Positions 47,371-57,829 of a stretch of DNA of 64,000 nt are shown here, one piece after another; position 1 is the stretch's first letter, and each line of letters begins with the position of its first letter. The DNA is taken from the NCBI RefSeq assembly GCF_051014445.1, contig NC_135137.1:23623501-23687500 (forward strand), written 5' to 3'. A program made the position numbers and the translations under genes. Source of the stretch: Colletes latitarsis (lineage: Eukaryota > Arthropoda > Insecta > Hymenoptera > Colletidae). The notes beneath the pieces are model-generated. The model saw nothing but the letters and a program-made list of their open reading frames with translations. It was not told where the DNA came from and made no database searches.

Positions 47371-48906
47371 TGTTTAAATATGTTAAAAAACTATTTAAAA
47401 TCGCGTTAGTCTGAAAACATTAAATTCTCGGCTGCGATTCCCGTATCCGTTTGTGTACGTGACACTGCGGAAGGTTAAGCGTTCGTCAGGTTCGTTGAAC
47501 GTTCGGACGATTTAAAACCGCGGCCGTTTACGTGTTTTTGTACGCCGACCTCACGCGAAGATTCGCTTCGCACCGGTTTAAACGGTATCGTGACGTCAGC
47601 GTCGAGAGAGAGAACCGTATAATATATTGAAAAGAGATCGACAGCTGAATTCGGCAGCGCCGCATCGCGACGACAAGGCGCGACCGAGTCTTCGTCTGTC
47701 GATCCGCGACAATATTCGTATTTATTCACGAGCCGACTGCCAACGGGAGCGGATCCCAGAAGATCTCGCTCCTCAAGTACGGACTCACATATTAATATCG
47801 GACTTGTATAACAAAGAATTCTCTCCGTTGCTGCGGTTAGAGTTTCCCAGAACAATCTACCTGCGACAAAAGGGAGGTCGTAATACACGCTGCGCGTGAC
47901 GCGACCGCCTTCGCTAGGAAGGATTGTACGTTGCAGTCGTTGCCGCGACCGCGACGTAAGGGACTCAGGGTGCACCCACCCAGAATCCCTTTAAAGCTAT
48001 ACGGCTTTGGAGCCTCCCAAAGGTCATACCGTTGAATCGGTACCGCCTCGTGGAGTGCTCTTCGTGCAAAGGTCGCCAAAAAAACCCTCTCCAAAAACCC
48101 GTCGGTGTACGAGTCGACCGTACACCCTACGGAGGAGTTCGGGTTCAAGGTCGCCTCACCTTCCGTCACGCCGCCTACCAAATACGGTCCCCGTGCAACA
48201 CGGTCGCCGGGTAGGCTTTATAGTGCGGTTGGACCCGCGAGGGATTTTTTGCAAAGGACACTTTACTGTCACGGTCCCCGGTAGAAACGGTCGCCGTGCA
48301 GTAATTTTACAGTGTCGCAGGAAATCTCCTCGCACGACGTTCCTACGTCACCCGCACGGAGAGCGTGCTCACGGGATCCACCCATTTGGAGCTTTACGAC
48401 CTCCATTTGGTGACCCGTCCGTGGCTAAGTCGCCCCCGACAGATACGAGTGAATTCTCTTCTGTTCAGGGCAAAAGTATCGCTGATAATTTCAATAAATA
48501 ATTATCAGCGTACAAGTACAAATTTACAGTCCACTGATTCACGTTAAACGACAGCTGATTCCCCCCTCCCTGCGCACCGCTGGTCGCTAGGAGAGCGAGG
48601 CGAGCAGCTGACGAGCGTGTTTACGATACGTGTACGCACGTATTTAATCTGAACAAACCTTTGTTACAGCAACCAAGGTCCATCCCAACCGGGGCAACGC
48701 CGGTGAAGCCACACCCCTGGCTGGATTAAAAAATAATTCTTTTTTTTGTAATTTATATTTTTTATTTTTTTCATTTTTTTTTGTTAAATTTAAATAAACG
48801 GCTTGTCGCTTCGCGACAAGTGAAAATTACAAAATAAAAACTTCTCAATCACTCTCCCTAGTATTTCCCTCGTCCGGACCCCGGTTAGAACCCTTAGTTT
48901 CTAACA
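47371..48906 (+). repeat. BEL 5' LTR
   Basis: Starts TGTTTAAATATG and ends TTTCTAACA. It carries AATAAA at 48493-48498 as a candidate polyadenylation signal, and ATAATATA near 47619 could serve as a TATA-like element. Every short ORF in it recurs identically 7,930 bp downstream, indicating no or almost no divergence from the 3' LTR. Confidence 0.95.
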
Positions 48907-48909
48907 AAC

Positions 48910-48925
48910 GGTCCTTCGAGCCGGA
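48910..48925 (+). promoter_or_regulatory. BEL primer-binding site, complementary to tRNA-Tyr
   Basis: GGTCCTTCGAGCCGGA, three bases after the LTR, is complementary to the 3' end of eukaryotic tRNA-Tyr (which ends ...TCCGGCTCGAAGGACCA). This tRNA would prime minus-strand DNA synthesis. The first base facing the tRNA's terminal A is C, not T, so pairing begins one base in. Confidence 0.85.
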
Positions 48926-49032
48926 TTGAGGTTGAAAGAAAAGGAAAGAGTTGCAGTACGTTCACGTAAGTCGCTGCTTACGGGACCACTTAATTTCGAG
49001 TAGATTGTAAAATCCTCGAATTAGAGATCACC

Positions 49033-52000
49033 ATGTCTGTCGCCAAGGATGAAGGTCGAAGCGAGTTCGAAGGCGATCTCGACGACCTGATCACCCGGTT
49101 CGACATGATGTCAAGGTCGATCTCTTACTTAAAGAAACGTGGCCGAGCTCAGTTCACTGAGGAGCTCCTCAGGACAAAGCTCGCCACCGTATCCGAACAA
49201 TACAAGGAAGCTATTGAGCAGTACTTGTCGATTCGGAGAAAATATGCCCCTGCGAAACGCAACACGTGCGACTTCCTCGCAAAAGGTGGCGTAGAGAATA
49301 AGGAGACGGAATATATGGAATTCCAGGCGTACGTTACCACGGAGCTGACCAGACTGGCCGCTGAATCAAAAGCGGCACCCACGTCGGTCAGCCCCCATGA
49401 TGTCGCTATCGAACTTCCAAAACAACGGCTCCCCAAGTTCGGAGGTGACCCACGTAAATGGAGACATTTCGCGGATCTGTTCACCTCCGGCATAATAAAT
49501 AATCCGAGGCTTGCAGATGTGCATCGATTGCAATATCTGAACGCCTGTCTGGAGGATAAAGCGTTGGCAGCGATCGCGCACCTCGAAGTTACCGATGAGA
49601 ATTTCGAAGTGGCGTGGAAAACCCTGAAAGAACAATTCGGGTTACCACGTATCGTGACCGCCAAATTGCTTAATCAACTGACCAAACTGAAAACGATCAA
49701 AAGAGATGATCTCGATAGCCTAAATCAGGTCGTCGTCGTTTTCAAACAGGCCCTTGCGGCATTCGAAAAACAGGGCACGATTTTACAGCAGCGAAATTGG
49801 CTGCTAGCCCATACTATTCGAAGCCATTTAGAAGGGCCTCTGAAAGCTGAGTGGGAAAGGTCGCAGCGTCTCACCCCGGACTATCCCTCGCATGTCGAGC
49901 TGATAGAGTTCCTGGAGGGGCATGCAAGGGCTCTAACTATGTTAGATGAAGGTCCGAGCAAGCCTGCGACCGAACACCCACCGAAACATAAAGTACGGAG
50001 TCACAACTCCGTTCTAGAAAGTCCAGCTGAGAAAACAGTGACGTGCGGATTTTGTGGCCTTGAGCACAGAATGACCAAATGTGGTGCATTCAGAAACTTG
50101 ACGCCGAACCGCCGCTATCAGTTTATAAAAGATAGCCAGCGGTGCATTCTCTGCTTGTCACCTCAGCATGGAAACGCGCGTTGTCCATCCGAGGAGGGGT
50201 GCCCGAAGTGCAAGGGCAGACATCATGCTCTGCTGCATTTTGAGACCTTTCGGAGCGAAACCGAAAGTCGCAAACCTGCGACAACGGTTTCGTCGGACAA
50301 ACGCCCGAAAAAGCGTTATACGGCTCCACCGAGCCGGCCGCAACCTGCCGAACGAGCAGCTCGTACCACGACGTCACAGGCAACGACGTCACAGCCCGGT
50401 ACGTCACATTGTACCGCGCTCGGTGCAGACGTACCGAAGGCTGTGTTGTTAGCCACGGCGAGCGTGCGTGTGTACGGAGAGAACGGTGCGTCGCGAATCG
50501 CGCGCGCACTGATCGATCAGGGTTCCGAGTCGTCCTTCATCTCCGCGAATTTGACCAATGACCTCAAATTCTCGCGGAGGAAATCCCCAGCCACAGTGAC
50601 GGGCTTGGGGGGCGGCCGAACCCAACAGATTAAATACAGCGTACAGATGCATTTGGGAACGGTACAAGATACCGCGCCGATAGTCGAGACGAGAGCGTAC
50701 ATCGTACACAAAATTACGAGCTACGCCTCGCCCTTGGCCGGTGCACTCAAATGCGACGCGCTGCGGGATCTGCCGCTTGCAGATCCAAATCCAGCTTCCG
50801 GTCAACCGATTGAAGTGTTGATCGGTGCGGACCTGTACGCGCAAATTATTCGACCGGGTTTCCGTCGAATAAGCAGTACAGGTCCAATCGCCCAAGAAAC
50901 TGCATTTGGCTGGATTCTTTCCGGCCCAATAAATGCTAAGGGCAGTAAAAACAAAACTTTGCGGACGTTGCACTGTAACGTCCTCGAATCGCTGGACACG
51001 GCGATTCGCAAGTTTTGGGAAGTCGAAGAACTCCCTTCGACCTCGGTACACACCAAGGCGGAGGAGGAGTGTGAAACGCACTTCCAAAAAACCGTCGCTC
51101 GAGATGCGACAGGACGGTTTGTCGTCCGATTGCCTTTTTCTTACCCGAGACCGGACGAAGCGTTAGGAAACTCCTATCGAATCGCTCTCTCCGCCCTTGG
51201 GAGGTTGAGGAAAAAATTGGACACCGACCAGACCCTCGTAAGAGAATATACGACGTTTCTCGAGGAATATGAGGAGCTGGGTCATATGACTCGCATAGAG
51301 CCTATTGACGAGACCAGACTCTATATTCCGCATCGAGCGGTCATACGCACCGAGAGTGCAACGACTAAATTAAGAGTCGTATTTAACGCGACAAGCCGAA
51401 CTACCGGCGGTCGTTCATTAAATGACATCCTACACGTAGGTCCAAAATTACAGAACGACATCACGTCAGTCTTGACCCGATGGCGTCTGTATGAATACGT
51501 GTTGGTGGCTGACATTGAGAAAATGTTCCGACAGATTCTCGTCGCCCCGCAGGATCGTCGTTTTCAATGCATCCTATGGCGCACACCCGAAAACGAACAG
51601 CTCAATGCGTTCGAATTAAATACCGTAACGTACGGTACGGCGTGTGCACCATACCTGTCGATGCGAACCCTCCTTGAGTTAAAAAATCAGGACGGGCACA
51701 GGTACCCCCTTGCCGCCCCGATACTCGAGCAGGACATTTATGTAGACGACGTTTTTATGGGAGCACCCGATACGTCTTTGTTGGAGAAAATTCGTAACCA
51801 AGTTTGCGAGCTCCTACAAAGAGGTGGGTTTAAGCTGCGAAAATGGGCAGGAAATTCGCCATTGTTATTGCGAAATATCCCCCAAAGCGCTCACTCCCAC
51901 GCCGTCGACCTTACCTTGTTCGATGACAGCGAATTAAAGGTATTAGGTTTACGCTGGATACCGTCCGGCGATTATTTTTATTTCAATCTGCAACGGTTTC

Positions 52001-54330
52001 AGCCGTCTGCCTTGCCGATGACAAAACGGAATTTGTTTTCGGAGATTGCTAAGTTGTTCGATCCGCTCGGCTGGTTATCACCAGTCGTGATTCACGCAAA
52101 GATTCTGATGCAATCCCAATGGCTGGAAAAAATCCAGTGGGATGATCAAATCTCAGCGAATACGCTCAATACGTGGAATACGTTTTGCGTGGATTGGAGC
52201 AGCTTAAATAAGCTAAAAATCCCCAGATGGATTAATTATGGAGCCGACACAATTTCCGTGGAAATTCATGGATTTTGTGACGCTTCGCTCGCAGCCTACT
52301 CAGCGGTCACTTACTTACGAGTGACCACAATGAGCAATGTCACCTCCTCGACATTGATAATGGCAAAAACGCGAGTGGCTCCAATTAAAACGCAGTCAAT
52401 TCCTGTACTGGAATTGAACGGCGCCGTGCTGCTCGCCGAGCTTATTGTGCACGTGGAGAAGTCACTTTCATTGAAGGTCGACAGAATAATCTGCTGGACA
52501 GATTCCACGATCGCATTGGCATGGTTGAGAAAGCACGCCTCCACATGGAAGGTTTTAATCGCCAACCGTGTGTCAAAGGTCCAAACGTTACTTCCGAAGG
52601 CTGAATGGAGGCACGTTCCCACCCACTTCAATCCCGCGGATCTGAATTCGCGCGGAGTGGAAGCTGCGGAACTCCTTCAATCTAAGCTGTGGATTTCAGG
52701 ACCAAGTTGGCTAACGGAATCGAAAGATTGTTGGCCGAAAACGCCTTCGTCCATCGAGACCGAAGAAGGGAAGCGCAAAGTGCACGCCCACGTAGCAATT
52801 CCGGAGAAAGAATGGGAATTTGTATTTCGATTCTCGACCTGGAATAAGCTACTTCGCGTAACCGCATACTGTCTCCGACTGAGGGGACCGATGCAAGGTG
52901 AACGAAGGTCGTATGATGCGAAGATCGTTGACGCGTCTGAGATGCAGCTCGCAAGCGAGAGAATTGTCCGCTACATCCAGCGCACGCATTTTGCAAAGGA
53001 ATACCGGTGTTTGAAAAACCACCGAAAAATCCCAGCAAAATCAACATTAAAAAGTCTGAACCCTTTTCTCGATGACAAAGACGTCTTGAGAGTCGGAGGC
53101 AGACTGGAAAATACAACACTGTCATGGGAAACCAAGCACCCCATAATTTTGCCGAAACATCACGTTTCCACGATGATAATTCGGCAGTGCCACATTGACA
53201 CGTTGCACGGGGGATTGCAGTTGACCATGTACACAGTAAGACAAAGATTTTGGATTCTCGGCTGTCGAAATGCAGCGCGAACGGTAATCCACGGATGCAT
53301 GCGATGCGTTAGATGGAGGGCAAAAACCTCCACGCAAATCATGCAGGATTTAATACCTGAGCGTTGCCGCGAGGCGAGAGCATTTTCGAACTGTGGAGTG
53401 GATTATGCGGGACCTTTTCGTGTCCGCGACTCCGCCGGTCGAGGAAAAACCGCCCACAAAGCGTACATAGCAGTTTTTGTCTGTTACGCGACACGGGCCA
53501 TCCACATCGAACTCGTCCACGATTATACGACGAGTGCCTTTTTGGCAGCATTAGATCGATTCATTGCACGAAGGGGAGTTCCGTCCTGCATTTTCAGTGA
53601 CAATGGAACGAACTTTGTCGGGGCAGATCGAGAATTACGTGAAAATTTCGAAGCAGTGTACAACACGCAAGAAATGCGTAATAAATGCAGTCAAAAAGGA
53701 ATTAGATGGAAATTTAACCCACCGAGTGCACCGCACTTCGGTGGCATGCAAGAGGCCGGTGTGAAATCAGTGAAATTTCACCTGAAGCGGACTCTGGGTG
53801 AATTCACTCCCACAAGCGAAGAGTTGCAAACATTGCTTTGTAAAATCGAAGCGAGTTTAAACTCGCGACCGATTGCCGCTTTGAGTGATAGCCCGGACGA
53901 TTACGCGCCGCTCACACCGGGGCATTTCTTAGTCGGAAGTCCGCTGAACGCGCTTCCGACACAATCAGTGGAAACTGAAAAACTCTCCCGTTTGACACGA
54001 TGGAGGGCGATTCAAAAATTCCACGAACAAATCTGGAGGCATTGGACACGTGATTATCTCACGCACCTCCAGAATCGTTATAAGTGGCGTACAGCCCAAA
54101 AAACATTAAAACTAAACGACTTAGTTTTAGTGCAAAATCCTCTCCTCCCCCCGAATCAATGGGAAATGGGACGAGTAGAGGAGGTATTCACCGGCAGGGA
54201 TGGAAATGCACGTGTTGTTAAAATACGCACGGAAAAATCCATTTTTACGCGACCTATTACGCGGTTGTGTAAGCTGCCTGTGGAAGAAACCGAGTCGGCA
54301 ACGGTTAGCGACGCCGACGAGGTCACATAA
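49033..54330 (+). CDS. gag-pol: BEL/Pao Gag-Pol polyprotein
   Basis: A 1,765-residue uninterrupted ORF. The ATG at 49033 has a good context (ATCACCATGT). Domains by residue: Gag/DUF1759 region about 60-310 (LPKFGGDPRKWRHFADLF); zinc knuckles about 337-400 (CGFCGLEHRMTKC, CPKCKGRHHALLH); aspartic protease with LIDQGSESSFI (D495); RT with LVADIEKMFRQI and YVDD at 903-906; RNase H with GFCDASLAAYSA and CWTDSTIALAWL (about 1153); integrase HHCC zinc region about 1375-1427 and DDE residues near D1457 (GVDYAGPF), D1523 (FSDNGTNFVGA) and E1574 (GGMQEAGVKSVK); then the C-terminal BEL integrase tail. All catalytic residues are present. Gag and Pol share one frame, normal for the superfamily. Confidence 0.97.
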   Translation: MSVAKDEGRSEFEGDLDDLITRFDMMSRSISYLKKRGRAQFTEELLRTKLATVSEQYKEAIEQYLSIRRKYAPAKRNTCDFLAKGGVENKETEYMEFQAYVTTELTRLAAESKAAPTSVSPHDVAIELPKQRLPKFGGDPRKWRHFADLFTSGIINNPRLADVHRLQYLNACLEDKALAAIAHLEVTDENFEVAWKTLKEQFGLPRIVTAKLLNQLTKLKTIKRDDLDSLNQVVVVFKQALAAFEKQGTILQQRNWLLAHTIRSHLEGPLKAEWERSQRLTPDYPSHVELIEFLEGHARALTMLDEGPSKPATEHPPKHKVRSHNSVLESPAEKTVTCGFCGLEHRMTKCGAFRNLTPNRRYQFIKDSQRCILCLSPQHGNARCPSEEGCPKCKGRHHALLHFETFRSETESRKPATTVSSDKRPKKRYTAPPSRPQPAERAARTTTSQATTSQPGTSHCTALGADVPKAVLLATASVRVYGENGASRIARALIDQGSESSFISANLTNDLKFSRRKSPATVTGLGGGRTQQIKYSVQMHLGTVQDTAPIVETRAYIVHKITSYASPLAGALKCDALRDLPLADPNPASGQPIEVLIGADLYAQIIRPGFRRISSTGPIAQETAFGWILSGPINAKGSKNKTLRTLHCNVLESLDTAIRKFWEVEELPSTSVHTKAEEECETHFQKTVARDATGRFVVRLPFSYPRPDEALGNSYRIALSALGRLRKKLDTDQTLVREYTTFLEEYEELGHMTRIEPIDETRLYIPHRAVIRTESATTKLRVVFNATSRTTGGRSLNDILHVGPKLQNDITSVLTRWRLYEYVLVADIEKMFRQILVAPQDRRFQCILWRTPENEQLNAFELNTVTYGTACAPYLSMRTLLELKNQDGHRYPLAAPILEQDIYVDDVFMGAPDTSLLEKIRNQVCELLQRGGFKLRKWAGNSPLLLRNIPQSAHSHAVDLTLFDDSELKVLGLRWIPSGDYFYFNLQRFQPSALPMTKRNLFSEIAKLFDPLGWLSPVVIHAKILMQSQWLEKIQWDDQISANTLNTWNTFCVDWSSLNKLKIPRWINYGADTISVEIHGFCDASLAAYSAVTYLRVTTMSNVTSSTLIMAKTRVAPIKTQSIPVLELNGAVLLAELIVHVEKSLSLKVDRIICWTDSTIALAWLRKHASTWKVLIANRVSKVQTLLPKAEWRHVPTHFNPADLNSRGVEAAELLQSKLWISGPSWLTESKDCWPKTPSSIETEEGKRKVHAHVAIPEKEWEFVFRFSTWNKLLRVTAYCLRLRGPMQGERRSYDAKIVDASEMQLASERIVRYIQRTHFAKEYRCLKNHRKIPAKSTLKSLNPFLDDKDVLRVGGRLENTTLSWETKHPIILPKHHVSTMIIRQCHIDTLHGGLQLTMYTVRQRFWILGCRNAARTVIHGCMRCVRWRAKTSTQIMQDLIPERCREARAFSNCGVDYAGPFRVRDSAGRGKTAHKAYIAVFVCYATRAIHIELVHDYTTSAFLAALDRFIARRGVPSCIFSDNGTNFVGADRELRENFEAVYNTQEMRNKCSQKGIRWKFNPPSAPHFGGMQEAGVKSVKFHLKRTLGEFTPTSEELQTLLCKIEASLNSRPIAALSDSPDDYAPLTPGHFLVGSPLNALPTQSVETEKLSRLTRWRAIQKFHEQIWRHWTRDYLTHLQNRYKWRTAQKTLKLNDLVLVQNPLLPPNQWEMGRVEEVFTGRDGNARVVKIRTEKSIFTRPITRLCKLPVEETESATVSDADEVT

Positions 54331-54354
54331 AAACCATAACATCCAACGGCCGAT

Positions 54355-54425
54355 AGTGATCGAAAGGTGAGAAACGACCGTTTCTAGAAATAAACGGTGT
54401 TGATTCTCACCTGACCGTTGTCACT
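54355..54425 (+). promoter_or_regulatory. stem-loop between pol and the extra ORF
   Basis: Nested stems: AGTGA (54355-54359) with TCACT (54421-54425); AGGTGAGAA (54365-54373) with TTCTCACCT (54404-54412); CCGTTT (54378-54383) with AAACGG (54392-54397). It begins 25 bases after the gag-pol stop codon and ends about 140 bases before the next ORF. A role in expression of the downstream ORF or in RNA packaging is possible but not shown. Confidence 0.7.
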
Positions 54426-54567
54426 AAAAGTTCAAACGGATTAGTGGGGGTTACGAATCCACCAATCTGAGTTGGATTATTGGTAGGGCGTAACGAGTAA
54501 TCCGAGCGCCCCCGAATCGTAACGGAATTCGCGGAATCGAAAACCGCTCAGTTCCTAAACGACAGCA

Positions 54568-55182
54568 ATGAGCGACGCAAGCTTTGAAGTCAGTTCGGTC
54601 GCCGATAGCCGGGAGGAAGAGCTTTCGATCTCGGGCGACCCCGAGATCGACGAAAGGTTCGGACGCATACTTCAGCTGGGCGAAGCTTCTAGATCGGGGG
54701 GCTCCACCCAGGTACCCGAACCAGCGGCGGAGCCCGAAATCACACTGTGTTTCGGTAGAGAGACGTTCAAGATCCCGGCACGGATCCCGTTGACCTCCCG
54801 AAAATACCACTGCCGGTTTCCCGGAGGGCAGTATGTGATACGATGGGGCCCGGAGGGACAACTCCGGTCCTGTAACTGGAAGGCAGACAAGCCCGCGGAC
54901 CCCATCCCACCACCCGCGCCGACCACGGCCACGGCCGCCTCCGCGGAGGGAGTCCCGCAGCCGAAAAAGCGGAAACGGAGGAAACCGGCGAAACCCGCCC
55001 CGGCCACCCCTGGACCGTCCACCAGCGGCCTGCAGCCGCAGCCCCCAGCGGCCCCGGCCAAGAAAAAAAGAAGGACCTGGCAGCCGGCGTTCGGTCAGAT
55101 CGCCATGGCTTTCGCCATGGCGGACCAGATGCTGACCACGTCCATGAGGTTCCTTCAACAGGCTGCAGCTGGTCAACAGTAA
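54568..55182 (+). CDS. extra ORF of the BEL element, unknown basic protein
   Basis: 204 residues, starting ATG at 54568 (MSDASFEVSSVADSREEELS) in the position where env would lie. There is an acidic Ser/Glu-rich N-terminus (1-45), a compact region about 50-110 (CFGRETFKIPARIP, YHCRFPGGQYVIRWGPEG), then a Pro/Ala-rich stretch with two strongly basic clusters (QPKKRKRRKPAKPA, AKKKRRTWQP) resembling nuclear-localisation or nucleic-acid-binding signals, and a short helix-like C-terminus. There is no signal peptide or transmembrane segment, so it is not an envelope protein. It is GC-rich compared with pol. No stop or frameshift. I do not recognise the family. It could be translated from a spliced or reinitiating RNA (inference). 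Confidence 0.75.
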   Translation: MSDASFEVSSVADSREEELSISGDPEIDERFGRILQLGEASRSGGSTQVPEPAAEPEITLCFGRETFKIPARIPLTSRKYHCRFPGGQYVIRWGPEGQLRSCNWKADKPADPIPPPAPTTATAASAEGVPQPKKRKRRKPAKPAPATPGPSTSGLQPQPPAAPAKKKRRTWQPAFGQIAMAFAMADQMLTTSMRFLQQAAAGQQ

Positions 55183-55286
55183 GTACTTTTGATTTTTTAC
55201 AATTAAAAGTGCGCGAGTTCTCTCTCTCCGCGTAAAAAAGTGACCGTACGGGACTACCGCGTTCTCCGGGTATTGCACAATTCGTG

Positions 55287-55300
55287 CAAGGGGGGCGGTA
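55287..55300 (+). promoter_or_regulatory. BEL polypurine tract
   Basis: GCAAGGGGGGCGGTA immediately precedes the 3' LTR (55301). It would be the primer site for plus-strand DNA synthesis. Confidence 0.8.
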
Positions 55301-56836
55301 TGTTTAAATATGTTAAAAAACTATTTAAAATCGCGTTAGTCTGAAAACATTAAATTCTCGGCTGCGATTCCCGTATCCGTTTGTGTACGTGACACTGCGG
55401 AAGGTTAAGCGTTCGTCAGGTTCGTTGAACGTTCGGACGATTTAAAACCGCGGCCGTTTACGTGTTTTTGTACGCCGACCTCACGCGAAGATTCGCTTCG
55501 CACCGGTTTAAACGGTATCGTGACGTCAGCGTCGAGAGAGAGAACCGTATAATATATTGAAAAGAGATCGACAGCTGAATTCGGCAGCGCCGCATCGCGA
55601 CGACAAGGCGCGACCGAGTCTTCGTCTGTCGATCCGCGACAATATTCGTATTTATTCACGAGCCGACTGCCAACGGGAGCGGATCCCAGAAGATCTCGCT
55701 CCTCAAGTACGGACTCACATATTAATATCGGACTTGTATAACAAAGAATTCTCTCCGTTGCTGCGGTTAGAGTTTCCCAGAACAATCTACCTGCGACAAA
55801 AGGGAGGTCGTAATACACGCTGCGCGTGACGCGACCGCCTTCGCTAGGAAGGATTGTACGTTGCAGTCGTTGCCGCGACCGCGACGTAAGGGACTCAGGG
55901 TGCACCCACCCAGAATCCCTTTAAAGCTATACGGCTTTGGAGCCTCCCAAAGGTCATACCGTTGAATCGGTACCGCCTCGTGGAGTGCTCTTCGTGCAAA
56001 GGTCGCCAAAAAAACCCTCTCCAAAAACCCGTCGGTGTACGAGTCGACCGTACACCCTACGGAGGAGTTCGGGTTCAAGGTCGCCTCACCTTCCGTCACG
56101 CCGCCTACCAAATACGGTCCCCGTGCAACACGGTCGCCGGGTAGGCTTTATAGTGCGGTTGGACCCGCGAGGGATTTTTTGCAAAGGACACTTTACTGTC
56201 ACGGTCCCCGGTAGAAACGGTCGCCGTGCAGTAATTTTACAGTGTCGCAGGAAATCTCCTCGCACGACGTTCCTACGTCACCCGCACGGAGAGCGTGCTC
56301 ACGGGATCCACCCATTTGGAGCTTTACGACCTCCATTTGGTGACCCGTCCGTGGCTAAGTCGCCCCCGACAGATACGAGTGAATTCTCTTCTGTTCAGGG
56401 CAAAAGTATCGCTGATAATTTCAATAAATAATTATCAGCGTACAAGTACAAATTTACAGTCCACTGATTCACGTTAAACGACAGCTGATTCCCCCCTCCC
56501 TGCGCACCGCTGGTCGCTAGGAGAGCGAGGCGAGCAGCTGACGAGCGTGTTTACGATACGTGTACGCACGTATTTAATCTGAACAAACCTTTGTTACAGC
56601 AACCAAGGTCCATCCCAACCGGGGCAACGCCGGTGAAGCCACACCCCTGGCTGGATTAAAAAATAATTCTTTTTTTTGTAATTTATATTTTTTATTTTTT
56701 TCATTTTTTTTTGTTAAATTTAAATAAACGGCTTGTCGCTTCGCGACAAGTGAAAATTACAAAATAAAAACTTCTCAATCACTCTCCCTAGTATTTCCCT
56801 CGTCCGGACCCCGGTTAGAACCCTTAGTTTCTAACA
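55301..56836 (+). repeat. BEL 3' LTR
   Basis: Same sequence as the 5' LTR as far as read; the six longest ORFs in each LTR translate identically. Ends ...TTTCTAACA followed by the TATTG duplication. Confidence 0.95.
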
Positions 56837-57420
56837 TATTGGAACAACTATAAAACAAGAGGTATATTCATTATTATCCATGGGCTGATTATAGTCAAAG
56901 ACTAATCGGACTTTGAAATGAAAACATAAAACTTAAATGTAAAGTTCCATTTAAATTCATTCAGCCATTTATACTCAATCGTATTAATAATATACATATG
57001 TACACTCATACATAGGAATAATAAAAAAAAATTTCTTTTTTTTCAATAATTAAAATATGATCAGGGGGTCTTAAAACGTGTATTTCCGTAAAATAAATTT
57101 TACAAAATTTTTTTTCCATTATGGGTATTTTGCTTATGTGCGCCTACATAGGTCGGAAAATAAAAGTGCCTGGGCAGTCGAAAATCACGGCTCGAGATTC
57201 CAAATCGTATGGCGTAGGCGGGAGGTCGGATTTCAGTTGTTAAGAGCGAGAAGGCAAATGTGAGCCTTTCTCTCTCGACTCCCACGAGGCGGACCGACAT
57301 TACTTCGGGCAGCTTCGGAATAATCGAGAAAGAGGGCATGTGTCAGTTTGCCTTTGTCGACTTTCCGAAACTCCACGAGCTCACGTACGCGTGATCTGCC
57401 ATGTGTGAGTATCGCACCGG

Positions 57421-57829
57421 GTGCTGAATCTGGAATCTATGCGTTTGAGTGCGTCGAAGCGCTGTAGCGCTTCTCTTTTGTTCTGCCAAAAATGCGGCGA
57501 AGTGCTATCGCGCTTCTCTCGTCTTGCGCATAATAATTACGCATTGTATTCCGTACTTTCAACATATATACAAGGAAATTCTTCAGTACTCACATGGTTA
57601 AGAGGGTCTTCTACTGTAAACCGCCAAAAAATTCGATTTTTTTTTTGGTATTTTCTTAAGCTTTATTTGACATATATCTTCATAGTACATAGGTTATTTA
57701 AGTAACATCTAAAATAAATACTAACAGTTTGTGTATACCCAAATTAAATTTAAACAAATAATCAACCAAATACAGAAAGACAGAAATTAATAATATTATA
57801 AATGTTGATATGTATATTAGCATAATTAA
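57421..57829. other. spacer with short ORFs, nothing recognised
   Basis: Follows the right TIR of the long-TIR element. It contains two imperfect copies of a GCGAAGTGCT/GCGCTTCTCT-type motif near 57458-57515 and then AT-rich DNA. No domain. Confidence 0.3.

Larger units (their letters stand above)
47371..56836 (+). mobile_element. complete BEL/Pao LTR retrotransposon
   Basis: LTRs at 47371-48906 and 55301-56836 (1,536 bp each, offset exactly 7,930). The target duplication TATTG lies at 47366-47370 and 56837-56841. It contains the primer-binding site, a gag-pol ORF without interruption, an extra ORF and a purine-rich tract before the 3' LTR. All features expected for autonomous movement are present, and no disabling change was seen. 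It is the youngest-looking insertion in the window. Confidence 0.97.
45395..57420 (+). mobile_element. long-TIR pogo-like transposon hosting a BEL element
   Basis: Inverted repeats of roughly 450 bp: about 45395-45845 and its complement at about 56970-57420 (CACGCGTACGTGAGCTC, GGCGCACATAAGCA and TATGAGTGTACATATG segments pair in order). Between them lie about 1.5 kb of element DNA and a complete BEL retrotransposon (47371-56836). The only coding relic is a C-terminal cysteine-rich domain at 46570-46757, of the type recalled from this pogo-like family. The two arms differ by scattered substitutions. Confidence 0.78.

Noticed and set aside
47475..48501. ORFs of 90-166 codons inside the BEL LTRs
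   Set aside because: They occur identically in both LTRs and on both strands, with no known domain; more likely non-coding regulatory DNA.
54451..55278. 275-codon minus-strand ORF opposite the BEL extra ORF
   Set aside because: Arg/Gly-rich reading of the complement of a Pro/Lys-rich gene; no motif and wrong strand for the element.
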